A stretch of DNA of 64,000 nt from Xanthobacteraceae bacterium (GTDB lineage Bacteria > Pseudomonadota > Alphaproteobacteria > Rhizobiales > Xanthobacteraceae). Where the stretch lies: NCBI GenBank assembly GCA_028290465.1, contig JAQGJU010000143.1, positions 62,001 to 126,000 of the forward strand. The letters run 5' to 3'. The translations under genes were made by a program, and so were the position numbers. The notes beneath the pieces are model-generated. The model searched no databases. It had not been told where the DNA came from and was given only the letters and a program-made list of their open reading frames with translations. Shown in pieces: positions 43,617-51,621 of the stretch (position 1 is the stretch's first letter; the number at the start of each line of letters is the position of its first letter).

Positions 43617-45791
43617 ATGAATTTCGTCCCGAAGATGAATCGCCGTTCGTTTGTGGTCGGCACCGCCGCCGTCGGCAGCGGTCTCGCGCTCGGTTTCGAT
43701 CTGCCGTTCGGACCCAAGGTGGTCCGCGCGGCCGATGGTTCGCCCGAAGTCGGCGTCTGGGTGGTGATTCGCCCCGACGAAACCGTCGTGATCCGCATCG
43801 CCCGCTCGGAAATGGGCCAAGGCACCCTCACCGGCCTCGCCCAAATGGTCGCCGAGGAACTGGAATGCGACTGGTCGAAGGTGACCACCGAATATCCCAC
43901 CCCCGGCCAGAGTGTCGCCCGCAAGCGCGCGTGGGGCGATTACTCGACCGGCGGCAGCCGTGGCATTCGTGAATCGCACGAATATGTCCGCAAAGGCGGC
44001 GCCACCGCCCGCATGATGCTGATCCAGGCCGCCGCCAATGAGTGGAAAGTGCCGGCCGCGGAGTGCAGCGTGATCAACAGCACGATCACGCACAAGGGCT
44101 CGGGCCGCACCACGACCTACGGCAAGGTGGCGGAGGCCGCCGCCAAGATCGAACCGCCGACCGATGTGAAGCTGAAGGATCCGAAGGACTGGAAGCTGAT
44201 CGGCAAGGGCGTTCTGCGACTCGACACCGCCGATAAGGTCAACGGCAAGCAGGTCTACGGCGCCGACCTCAAGCTGCCCGGCATGCTGAACGCGGCCATC
44301 AAGGCGTGTCCGGTGTTCGGTGGCAAGCTGAAAAGCTACGACGAAGCCAAGGTCGCCGGCATGAAGGGCGTCAAGAAGGTCGTAAAGGTTGCCGACAACG
44401 CGGTAGCCGTGGTGGCCGACACCTGGTGGCACGCCAAGACCGCGCTCGATGCGTTGCCGATCGTCTGGGACGAGGGCCCGAACGGCAAGATCCAGCAGGC
44501 CGATATCGTGGCGATGCTCAAGGAAGGCCTGACTGCCGAGCAGGCCTTCGTCGGCAACAAGGTCGGCGATGCCAAAGCGGCGCTCGCGGGCGCGGCCAAG
44601 CGCATCGAGGCGACCTATGCCTATCCGTGGCAGAGCCACGCGCCGATGGAGCCGCTGAACGCGACCGCGCTGTATACCGCCGATAAGTGCGAGGTGTGGT
44701 GCGGCACGCAGAACGGCGAAGCCGCCTTGGCGGCGACCGCGGAAGCCTCCGGATTGCCGGTCGGCAAGTGCGAAGTCTACAAGCAGTTGCTGGGCGGCGG
44801 CTTCGGCCGGCGCGGCCGCAGCGACTATGTCACGCAGGCCGTGCAGATCGCCAAGCAGATGCCCGGCACGCCGATCAAGTTGCTGTGGTCGCGTGAAGAG
44901 GACATGACCCAGGGCACCTACCATCCGACCACGATGGCCAAGATGACCGCCGGCCTCGATGCCGACGGCAATCTCGTCGCCCTGCATGCCCGCATCTCCG
45001 GACAGTCGATCCTGTCGGCGCTGTTTCCCGCGCGCCTGCAGAACGGTATGGACCCGGCGACGTTCCAGGGCTTTGCGCCGGCCGGCGAAGCGGCGATCGG
45101 CTACACCGTGCCGAACCTGCTGGTAGATCACGCGATGCGCAATCCGCACGTCCCGCCGGGCTTCTGGCGCGGCGTCAACATCAACCAGAACGCCATCTAT
45201 CTTGAATGCTTCATGGACGAACTCGCCCACGAAACCAAACAGGATCCTCTGGCGTTCCGTCAAAAGCTGATGTCGAAGCATCCGAAGCACCTCGCGGTGC
45301 TGAACGCGGTCGCCGACAAGATCGGCTGGACCACGCCGCCGCCAAAGGGCGTGTTCCGCGGTATCGCCCAGCACATGGGCTATGGCAGCTACGTCGCGGC
45401 CGCCGCCGAGATCTCACTCGACGACAAGGGAGCGCTGAAGATCCACCGCATGGTGGCGGCGACGGATCCCGGCCATGCGGTCAATCCGGCGCAGATCGAG
45501 CGGCAAGTTTCCGGCTCGTTCGTCTACGGCCTGTCGGCGCTGCTGTACGGCGAAGTGACGGTGAAGAACGGCCGCATCGAGCAGGAGAACTTCGACACCT
45601 ACAATTCGATGCGGATCAGCGAGATGCCCAAAGTGGAATCGATCGTGATGGGCTCCGGCGGTTTCTGGGGCGGCGTCGGCGAACCGACGATCTGCGTCGC
45701 CGCGCCCGCCGTGCTCAACGCGATCTTCGCCGCGACCGGCAAGCGCTACCGCACGTTCCCGCTGTCGCAGCATAATATCCGCACAGCGTAA
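43617..45791 (+). CDS. iorB: Isoquinoline 1-oxidoreductase-type molybdopterin subunit with export signal
   Basis: 724 aa; ATG at 43617 follows GGGAGG. Twin-arginine-like signal NRRSFVVGTAAVGSGLAL and cleavage near VVRAAD at about 39, so the enzyme is probably exported folded with its small subunit. Motifs: MGQGT at 66-70, GGGFGRR at 393-399, and GVGEP with the catalytic Glu at 689. No FAD subunit, as is normal for IorAB-type enzymes, which pass electrons to cytochromes. Ends just before a strong terminator. Confidence 0.88.
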   Translation: MNFVPKMNRRSFVVGTAAVGSGLALGFDLPFGPKVVRAADGSPEVGVWVVIRPDETVVIRIARSEMGQGTLTGLAQMVAEELECDWSKVTTEYPTPGQSVARKRAWGDYSTGGSRGIRESHEYVRKGGATARMMLIQAAANEWKVPAAECSVINSTITHKGSGRTTTYGKVAEAAAKIEPPTDVKLKDPKDWKLIGKGVLRLDTADKVNGKQVYGADLKLPGMLNAAIKACPVFGGKLKSYDEAKVAGMKGVKKVVKVADNAVAVVADTWWHAKTALDALPIVWDEGPNGKIQQADIVAMLKEGLTAEQAFVGNKVGDAKAALAGAAKRIEATYAYPWQSHAPMEPLNATALYTADKCEVWCGTQNGEAALAATAEASGLPVGKCEVYKQLLGGGFGRRGRSDYVTQAVQIAKQMPGTPIKLLWSREEDMTQGTYHPTTMAKMTAGLDADGNLVALHARISGQSILSALFPARLQNGMDPATFQGFAPAGEAAIGYTVPNLLVDHAMRNPHVPPGFWRGVNINQNAIYLECFMDELAHETKQDPLAFRQKLMSKHPKHLAVLNAVADKIGWTTPPPKGVFRGIAQHMGYGSYVAAAAEISLDDKGALKIHRMVAATDPGHAVNPAQIERQVSGSFVYGLSALLYGEVTVKNGRIEQENFDTYNSMRISEMPKVESIVMGSGGFWGGVGEPTICVAAPAVLNAIFAATGKRYRTFPLSQHNIRTA

Positions 45792-45804
45792 GCCACGACT
45801 AACG

Positions 45805-45840
45805 CCCCTCCCCGGTTCGCCGGGGAGGGGCTTCTTTATT
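45805..45840 (+). terminator. Rho-independent terminator
   Basis: Perfect 11-bp stem CCCCTCCCCGG / CCGGGGAGGGG closed by a TTCG tetraloop (45805-45830), followed by CTTCTTTATT. It lies 13 bases after the iorB stop and insulates the molybdenum-enzyme operon from the sox-type cluster. Confidence 0.88.
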
Positions 45841-45885
45841 CTGAATGCGCTACAATTGGTGCATGAGCCAAAGGGGCCGTGAATC

Positions 45886-46200
45886 ATGACAGCAGCCCTT
45901 TCTCGAACCGCGCGTCATCTGATCTCCATTCCGGTCGTCAGCGTCATGCTGATCGGCTCAGCATTGGCCGCCACACCGGCGCCGGCCGGCGCGACGTCGT
46001 GCTCCGGATGTCATCCGCCGAACGCGCGCGTCGGCACGCCGGTGCCGCAACTCGTCGGCCAACCCGCTTCGCAGATCGTCGCCGCGATGACGGCGTTCCG
46101 CGCCGGCGCGCGGCCGGCGACCGTGATGGATCGCATCGCCAAGGGCTTCTCCGAAGCCGAAACCCAGGCGATCGCCGACTGGTACGCCGCGCAGAAATAG
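45886..46200 (+). CDS. Small monohaem cytochrome c (SoxE/FccA-like)
   Basis: 104 aa with a Sec signal peptide (hydrophobic ISIPVVSVMLIGSALA, cleavage near ALA-AT) and one haem motif CSGCH at 39-43. Length and C-terminal helix (EAETQAIADWYAAQ) match class I c-type cytochromes that pair with flavocytochrome c sulfide dehydrogenase. It starts the sox-type cluster and likely accepts electrons from the flavoprotein encoded next. Confidence 0.85.
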   Translation: MTAALSRTARHLISIPVVSVMLIGSALAATPAPAGATSCSGCHPPNARVGTPVPQLVGQPASQIVAAMTAFRAGARPATVMDRIAKGFSEAETQAIADWYAAQK

Positions 46201-46221
46201 AACATCTGATGAGGCATGCCC

Positions 46222-47505
46222 ATGCGCCGAACCGTTAGCCGCCGCACCATCCTGAAGACCGCGCTCACGGCCGGCGCGGCGTCGTTAGCGATGCGCGCAC
46301 CCGCGATTTCGCAAGGCGCCGGCGGCCGGGTCGTCGTGGTCGGGGGCGGCTTCGGTGGCGCGAGTTGCGCCCGCGCGCTCAAGCAGGCCAATCCGGCGCT
46401 CTCGGTGACGCTGGTCGAGGCCGAATCGACCTATACGGCCTGCCCGTTCAGCAACGCGGTGGTGAGCGGGCTGCGCAATCTTCGCGCCCAGCAATTCGAC
46501 TACAGCGCCGTTCAGGCCGGCGGCGTGTCCGTCGTCATGTCGGCCGCCACCGCGGTCGACGCGAGCGGGAAGTCCGTGGCGCTCGCCAATGGCGCCCGGC
46601 TGCCGTACGACCGGCTGGTGCTGTCGCCCGGCATCGATATGCGCTGGGACAGCCTGCAGGGCTATTCCGAGGCGGTCGCCGACATCATGCCGCATGCCTG
46701 GAAGGCCGGGCCGCAAACCATGCTGCTGCGCCGCCAGCTAGAGGCCATGCCGGATGGCGGGCTGGTGCTGATCTCGGCGCCCGCCAATCCGTTCCGCTGC
46801 CCGCCCGGCCCCTACGAGCGCGCCAGCCTGATCGCGTATTATCTGAAATCCAACAAGCCGAACTCGAAGATCCTGATCCTCGACGGCAAGGACAATTTTT
46901 CCAAGCAATCGCTATTCGAGGCGGCGTGGAAAGAACTCTATCCCGGCATGATCGAATGGGTTCCGCTGTCCAAGGGCGGCAAGGTCACGGCGATCGACAC
47001 GTCATCGCAGACGTTGATCACCGACTTTGCCCGCCACAAAGGAGCGGTCACCAACATCATTCCGGCCCAGAAAGCCGGCCGCATCGCGGATATTGCCGGC
47101 GTCGGCGACCGCACCGGCTGGTGTCCGATCGATCCGGTGACGTTCGAATCGAAACTGGTGCCCAACATCCATGTAATCGGCGACGCATCGATTGCCGGCG
47201 CAATGCCAAAATCGGCGTTCTCGGCCAATGCGCAAGCCAAGGTCTGTGCGGCCGCGATCGTCGCGCTGCTGGCCGGCGAAAAGCCAGCCGCGCCGCTGCT
47301 GATCAACACCTGCTACTCGATGGTGGCGCCGGACTACGCCATCTCGGTCGCCGGCGTGTATCAACCGGCCAATGGTCTGCTGACCGAATTCCGCGGTTCC
47401 GGCGGCGTCAGCCGCGCCAATGCGCCGCGCTCGGAGCGCTCGCTGGAGGCAGCCTATGCCGAAGGCTGGTTCCGCACGATTACGAACGAAGTCTTTGGCT
47501 CATAA
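46222..47505 (+). CDS. soxF: Flavocytochrome c sulfide dehydrogenase flavoprotein subunit (SoxF/FccB)
   Basis: 427 aa from the ATG at 46222; an ATG six bases earlier would sit on top of GAGG, so the second is preferred. Twin-arginine signal SRRTILK. FAD motif VVVVGGGFGGASCARAL; the Cys that carries FAD covalently in known FccB is at 74 (TACPFSN); the redox disulfide pair is at 193 (RCPPGPYERASLIA) and 364 (NTCYSM). All functional Cys are therefore kept. Oxidises sulfide in the periplasm and passes electrons to the cytochrome encoded upstream. Confidence 0.92.
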   Translation: MRRTVSRRTILKTALTAGAASLAMRAPAISQGAGGRVVVVGGGFGGASCARALKQANPALSVTLVEAESTYTACPFSNAVVSGLRNLRAQQFDYSAVQAGGVSVVMSAATAVDASGKSVALANGARLPYDRLVLSPGIDMRWDSLQGYSEAVADIMPHAWKAGPQTMLLRRQLEAMPDGGLVLISAPANPFRCPPGPYERASLIAYYLKSNKPNSKILILDGKDNFSKQSLFEAAWKELYPGMIEWVPLSKGGKVTAIDTSSQTLITDFARHKGAVTNIIPAQKAGRIADIAGVGDRTGWCPIDPVTFESKLVPNIHVIGDASIAGAMPKSAFSANAQAKVCAAAIVALLAGEKPAAPLLINTCYSMVAPDYAISVAGVYQPANGLLTEFRGSGGVSRANAPRSERSLEAAYAEGWFRTITNEVFGS

Positions 47506-47508
47506 TCT

Positions 47509-47949
47509 ATGAGGCCGATATTCATCGCGTTTGTGCTTGGTTCGGTATTCACTGCGCCGGCACTTGCGCAGGAAACCCGGCCCGAGATCGTCGGCGATGC
47601 GATTCCGCAGCCATTGGTGGCCATCCGTGGCGATCCGGTACGCGGCCGTGCCATCGTGGTCGACCGTCAGGTTGGTCTATGCCTGCTGTGCCATAGCGGC
47701 CCATTCCCGGAGCAGCGACTGCAGGGTACGCTGGCGCCGGAACTGGCGGGCGCGGGGCGGCGTTGGTCGGAAGGACAGTTGCGGCTGCGTATCGTCGATG
47801 CCGCGAAGGCAAATCCGGCGACCATCATGCCGCCCTATTATCGCACCGATGGGCTGGTACGCGTCGCCAGCGCCTATCGCGGCAAGACGCTGCTGACCGC
47901 GCAGCAGATCGAGGATGTCGTGGCGTTTCTGATGACGCTGCGTGATTGA
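47509..47949 (+). CDS. soxX: Sulfur oxidation c-type cytochrome SoxX
   Basis: 146 aa. Signal peptide cleaved after ALA-Q at about 20. Haem motif CLLCH at 58-62 and distal Met at about 107 in ATIMPPYY, both typical of SoxX, followed by YRGKTLLTAQQIEDVVAFLM. Forms the SoxAX cytochrome with SoxA encoded four genes later. It starts three bases after the soxF stop. Confidence 0.92.
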   Translation: MRPIFIAFVLGSVFTAPALAQETRPEIVGDAIPQPLVAIRGDPVRGRAIVVDRQVGLCLLCHSGPFPEQRLQGTLAPELAGAGRRWSEGQLRLRIVDAAKANPATIMPPYYRTDGLVRVASAYRGKTLLTAQQIEDVVAFLMTLRD

Positions 47950-47958
47950 GGAAGCCAG

Positions 47959-48435
47959 ATGAAACGCTCCGATGAATTTCCGCAGGCCAGCCGGCGCACG
48001 GTGTTGCGTAGCGGCAGCGCGCTGGCGGCCTGCATGGTGCTGGCGGTCCGGCCGGCGAAGGCGACGCCCGATGAGATGAAGGCCGCGATCCACAAGGTGA
48101 TCGGCGAAGCCACGATCCAGACCGGCAAGGTGCATCTCGACGTGCCGCCGCTGGTCGAAAATGGCAACACGGTCGCGATCTCGGTGTCGGTCGAAAGCCC
48201 GATGAATGCCGCCAGCCGCGTCAAGACGATCCATCTGTTCAACGAGAAGAACCCGCAGCCCAATGTGGCGAGCTTCCATCTCGGACCGCGCGCCGGCCGT
48301 GCCGAAGTCGCGACCCGCATCCGGCTGGCCGATACCCAGACCGTGATCGCGATCGCCGAACTCAGCGACGGCTCGTTTTGGCAGGATAGCGCCGAGGTGA
48401 TCGTGACGCTGGCCGCCTGCGTGGAGAACATGTGA
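47959..48435 (+). CDS. soxY: SoxY-like sulfur carrier protein with altered C-terminal tail
   Basis: 158 aa. Twin-arginine signal SRRTVLRSGSALAACMVLA, then a SoxY domain (PLVENGNTVAISVSVESPM, IHLFNEKNPQPNVASFHLGP, ATRIRLADTQTVIAIAEL). Known SoxY ends in GGCGG with the swinging carrier Cys. Here the end is VTLAACVENM: Cys154 is kept but the glycines on both sides are gone and four residues follow. The stop TGA overlaps the soxZ start. Identity as SoxY is clear from order and domain; carrier function is less certain. Confidence 0.87.
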   Translation: MKRSDEFPQASRRTVLRSGSALAACMVLAVRPAKATPDEMKAAIHKVIGEATIQTGKVHLDVPPLVENGNTVAISVSVESPMNAASRVKTIHLFNEKNPQPNVASFHLGPRAGRAEVATRIRLADTQTVIAIAELSDGSFWQDSAEVIVTLAACVENM

Positions 48436-48755
48436 TGGCCCGCGCCCTGATAAACGTTCCGGCAAAAGCCAAGCCCGGCGAAGTCATCGCGATCAAAACG
48501 CTGATGTCGCATATCATGGAGACCGGGTTCCGGCACTCGTCGACCGGCGACGCGATCCCGCGCGACATCATCACGAGTTTCGTGTGCAGCTATGACGGCG
48601 CGGAAGTGTTTCGCGCCGACCTGTATCCGGCGATTTCGGCCAATCCGTATCTGACCTTCTTCACGACCGCGACCAAGAGCGGACCGATGACTTTCGAATG
48701 GCGCGGCGACAACGGTTTCGTGGCCAAGGAAACCGCCGAGATCGTGGTGGAATGA
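48435..48755 (+). CDS. soxZ: Sulfur carrier accessory protein SoxZ
   Basis: 106 aa from the ATG that overlaps the soxY TGA (TGATG). Immunoglobulin-like SoxZ domain: PAKAKPGEVIAIKTLMSHIMETGFR, then FVCSYDGAEVFRADLYPAISANPYLTFF kept in typical order (shown in part). No signal peptide; SoxZ is exported bound to SoxY. Its stop overlaps the soxA start (ATGA). Confidence 0.92.
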   Translation: MARALINVPAKAKPGEVIAIKTLMSHIMETGFRHSSTGDAIPRDIITSFVCSYDGAEVFRADLYPAISANPYLTFFTTATKSGPMTFEWRGDNGFVAKETAEIVVE

Positions 48756-49549
48756 GCCGCCAAGCCCTCATGCGGTTGGCACACTTTTCGCTCGCTGTTT
48801 TGTTGGTTGCCTTCGGCTTCGCCGCCAGCGCCACCGAAATCCCGCTTTCCGAGCGAAAGTCCGGCTACGAGTTCATGGGGCCGCAGTCCCGCGCCATGCA
48901 GGACGACGACACCGCCAATCCGGGCATGCTGTCGGTGTTCGACGGCGAGGCGCTGTGGAACGCCAAGACCGGTGCCACGAACCAGTCCTGCGCCGGATGC
49001 CATGGCGATGCGACGCAGAGCATGAAGGGCGCCGCCGCGCGCTATCCGGCGTTCAATGCCTCGCGCGGGCGGCCGCTCGACCTCGAAGGCCAGATCAATC
49101 TGTGCCGCGCCGACCGTCAGCAGGCGTCACCATTTGCCTATGAGAGCCGGGAATTGCTGGCGCTGACCGCCTATGTGGCCCGCCAATCGCGCGGCATGCC
49201 GATCGAACCGACGATCGATGCTAGAACTCAGCCGTTCCTGGATGCCGGCCGCGCGATCTTCGATCTACGCCAGGGCCAGCTCAATCTGTCTTGCGCGCAA
49301 TGCCATGATGATCAGTGGGGTCAGCGCCTCGCCGGCACCGTCATTCCGCAAGGTCATCCGACCGGCTATCCGCAGTACCGGTTGGAATGGCAAAGCCTCG
49401 GCTCATTGCAGCGGCGGTTGCGCAATTGCCTGGTCGGCATGCGCGCCGAGCCTTACGCGGTCGGCGCGCCGGAATATGTCGATCTGACACTGTTCCTGAT
49501 GTGGCGCGCACGCGGCATGAAGTTCGAAGCGCCAGCGGTGCGGCCTTAG
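48752..49549 (+). CDS. soxA: Dihaem sulfur oxidation cytochrome SoxA
   Basis: 265 aa. Signal peptide HFSLAVLLVAFGFAASA. Two haem motifs: CAGCH at 80-84 and CAQCH at 181-185, so this is the dihaem form. Cys118 (INLCRAD) fits the axial ligand of haem 1 and Cys226 (RNCLVGMRAEP) the persulfidated ligand of the active haem. SoxAX joins thiosulfate to the SoxY Cys; SoxB then removes sulfate. No soxB follows: the next gene is an unrelated deacetylase on the other strand. Confidence 0.92.
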   Translation: MSRQALMRLAHFSLAVLLVAFGFAASATEIPLSERKSGYEFMGPQSRAMQDDDTANPGMLSVFDGEALWNAKTGATNQSCAGCHGDATQSMKGAAARYPAFNASRGRPLDLEGQINLCRADRQQASPFAYESRELLALTAYVARQSRGMPIEPTIDARTQPFLDAGRAIFDLRQGQLNLSCAQCHDDQWGQRLAGTVIPQGHPTGYPQYRLEWQSLGSLQRRLRNCLVGMRAEPYAVGAPEYVDLTLFLMWRARGMKFEAPAVRP

Positions 49550-49581
49550 AGCGTCTTGCTCACATAAGCGCGCCTTCTTCA

Positions 49582-49729
49582 CCTCTCCCCGCGTGCGGGG
49601 AGAGGTCGACTTGCGAGCGGAAGCGAGCAAGTCGGGTGAGGGGGCCTCACCGCAGTACGCTGCCGGACGCCCCCTCACCCGGCTCGCGTAAGGACGCTCG
49701 CCACCCCTCTCCCCGCACGCGGGGCGAGG
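49582..49729. repeat. Nested palindromic element between convergent genes
   Basis: Outer hairpins CCTCTCCCCGC-GT-GCGGGGAGAGG (49582-49605) and CCTCTCCCCGC-AC-GCGGGGCGAGG (49706-49729, one mismatch); inner 12-bp arms GGGTGAGGGGGC (49634-49645) and GCCCCCTCACCC (49669-49680). Same architecture as 18783-18925 and part of a dispersed family. Lies between soxA and the convergent deacetylase gene and could end both transcripts. Confidence 0.78.
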
Positions 49730-49759
49730 GTTACAGAGCATTCGCGGCAGCTTAGACCT

Positions 49760-50401
49760 CTAGGTCACATACGCATCGATCGGCTGCACGATTTCACCGC
49801 GCACGATCGGCAGGCAGTCCGGCGGGAAATCCTGCCTTATGGTGCCGTCGGCTTCACCGACCGCATCGAGAAACCGTTCCAGATGCGCCATCGCGCCGGT
49901 CGGCAGATCGTGCAGCACCATCAGGCTCCACGGTTGTGCACGGCATTGCGCCAGCGCGGTCTCGACCCAGCCATCGGGGTCGTCCCAGTCGCGCGGAATC
50001 GCATTCCACAGCACGCAGGTGAAGCCTCCGGCGGTCAGAAATTCCACCGCGGAGCGGCTGAACAGGCGTTGATCGATTTTGCCGCCGCCGCCACCCGGAC
50101 GAAAATAGCGTTGCGACGACGCCAGCGCGCCAAGCTCATCCTGCGTGCGGCCGATCTCTTGCTGCGCGGCGTCCGGTTCCGGCCGCACGCCGAGCGGCAT
50201 GGTGTGCGACCACGTATGATTGCCGATCCAGTGACCTTCTGCCTTCGCACGCTCGACGATTGCGCGTCCGCCCGATGCCGCCAGCCGCTTTCCGATCACG
50301 AAGAAGCTGGCGCGCAGCCAACGCCGCGCCAGGATGTCGAGCACCGCCGGGGTCGTGGCCGGATCGGGACCGTTATCGAATGACAGCGTCAGATCGAACA
50401 T
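49760..50401 (-). CDS. Polysaccharide deacetylase (NodB-homology, CE4) protein
   Basis: 213-aa NodB-homology domain with no signal peptide. Motif 1 reads SFDNGPD instead of TFDDGP, so the metal-binding second Asp is Asn; motif 2 GNHTWSH is intact; motif 3 is RPGGGGGK. Some CE4 proteins with Asn at that place remain active, so loss of activity is not certain. Likely acts on an N-acetylated glycan or a related amide. Confidence 0.86.
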   Translation of the reverse strand: MFDLTLSFDNGPDPATTPAVLDILARRWLRASFFVIGKRLAASGGRAIVERAKAEGHWIGNHTWSHTMPLGVRPEPDAAQQEIGRTQDELGALASSQRYFRPGGGGGKIDQRLFSRSAVEFLTAGGFTCVLWNAIPRDWDDPDGWVETALAQCRAQPWSLMVLHDLPTGAMAHLERFLDAVGEADGTIRQDFPPDCLPIVRGEIVQPIDAYVT

Positions 50402-50422
50402 CGTTCACACACTTGCGCAAAG

Positions 50423-50453
50423 AAAACGCCCGGCCTCGCGAAGAGACCGGGCG
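50423..50453 (-). terminator. Rho-independent terminator of the dioxygenase transcript
   Basis: On the minus strand CGCCCGG (50453-50447) pairs with CCGGGCG (50433-50427) and is followed by TTTTCT. It lies 27 bases after the dioxygenase stop at 50480 and before the deacetylase start at 50401. Confidence 0.7.
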
Positions 50454-50479
50454 CTGTTATCGGGTCGACAGATCGTCGA

Positions 50480-51358
50480 TCAAGCCGCCGCGGCCTTGGC
50501 CATGCGGTCGAGCACGAAGTCGTATTCGACGAGATACCACGGCTCGTTGAACACCTCGCCGTTCGGCGCCTTGCCGGGCGGCTGCTTCTTGAACTCGACG
50601 ATCAACTCTTCCTTCACGCCGTACACCGCATCCTTGGCGATCCACTCGTCGCCCTTTTCGAACAGATGCGTGGTCACCGGATGAAAGCCGTTGGCCAGGA
50701 TGGCAAAATGAATATGCGCCGGCCGCATATGGCTCATATTGGTCTTATTCATCAGCTCGCCGATCGTGCCGTCCATCGGAATGGTGTAGGCGAGCGGCAC
50801 GACGGTGCGCACGATGAACGAGCCGTCCTGCTGGCTGTGATAGATGCCGCGCATCCACGGGATGTCGATCCCTTCCCGCTGCGCCTCGTAAAGGCCTTCA
50901 CCGTCGGTCTGCCACATGTCCAGCATCGCGCCCGGAATGGGCTTGCCGTCGAGGGTCTGCACCTTGCCGACCACGAGGCACGGAACGCCTGGCGCATCCT
51001 TGGTGACCATTTCGCCGTTCGCGATTTCCGGCGCATCATGCACATGGAACGGACCCTCGACGGTCGACGGTGTCGCGCCCGGCGGCAGGTGATGGTTGAT
51101 CGAGTCGACCAGCATGCTGACGCCGAGCACGTCGGAGGTCAGGATGAATTCCTGGCGCTTCTCGTCGCAGAGTTGTCCGGTGCGGGTCAGCCATTGGATC
51201 GCCGCGAACCACTCGGGCTGGGTCAGTTCGACGTCGCGCACGAAACCATGCAGGTGCTTGATCAGGGACTGCATGACCTCGCGCAGGCGCGGATCGGGGA
51301 TATCCTGCCAGCGCTCCATCACGACTTCGGTCAGATTGCCATCGGTCACGTAGGACAT
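50480..51358 (-). CDS. Intradiol ring-cleavage dioxygenase (hydroxyquinol/catechol 1,2-dioxygenase type)
   Basis: 292 aa from the ATG at 51358, preceded by GAGGAGCGGGAG. N-terminal helical dimerisation domain (to about 100) and the catalytic beta-sandwich. The Fe(III) ligands of the family are visible: Tyr in GEGLYEAQ, Tyr in PLAYTIP, and two His in RPAHIHF. Opens a 1,2-dihydroxy or 1,2,4-trihydroxy aromatic ring between the hydroxyls. Clusters with a MetE-like methyltransferase and a Liv-type binding protein, suggesting uptake and breakdown of an aromatic acid. Confidence 0.9.
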   Translation of the reverse strand: MSYVTDGNLTEVVMERWQDIPDPRLREVMQSLIKHLHGFVRDVELTQPEWFAAIQWLTRTGQLCDEKRQEFILTSDVLGVSMLVDSINHHLPPGATPSTVEGPFHVHDAPEIANGEMVTKDAPGVPCLVVGKVQTLDGKPIPGAMLDMWQTDGEGLYEAQREGIDIPWMRGIYHSQQDGSFIVRTVVPLAYTIPMDGTIGELMNKTNMSHMRPAHIHFAILANGFHPVTTHLFEKGDEWIAKDAVYGVKEELIVEFKKQPPGKAPNGEVFNEPWYLVEYDFVLDRMAKAAAA

Positions 51359-51559
51359 CGTCTCCCGCTCCTCATCGTCTCTGCGGCCTGTTGCAGCGGC
51401 CTGCTTTCGGCGACCCGATCCTGACGGTCGGGCCTGATTTCTCCGCCGGCGAGTTGCCGGCAAGTGTAGCCGCGGCCAAGTAATTTTGGCCACGTTATTT
51501 TCGTTCTGAGTTTGCGGTCCCCACACCGGGTGACCGATTACTCGGTCCGTTTAACATTT

Positions 51560-51609
51560 GGAGCGCGCCCGGACGCAAAACCGAAGTCCACTTTTGCTGG
51601 TCGCGCTCC
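51560..51609. repeat. AGAGCGCG-type palindromic repeat, copy 1
   Basis: GGAGCGCG (51560-51567) pairs with CGCGCTCC (51602-51609); the centre GGACGCAAAACCG...CACTTTTGC matches the second copy at 54425-54476, which lies in opposite orientation. A common intergenic element of rhizobial-type genomes. Located between the dioxygenase start and the MetE-like stop. Confidence 0.82.
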
Positions 51610-51621
51610 GACCCTGCTGGT

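Noticed and set aside
43584-45374. 596-residue open frame on the minus strand
   Set aside because: Antisense to the iorB-like gene, which has full catalytic motifs.
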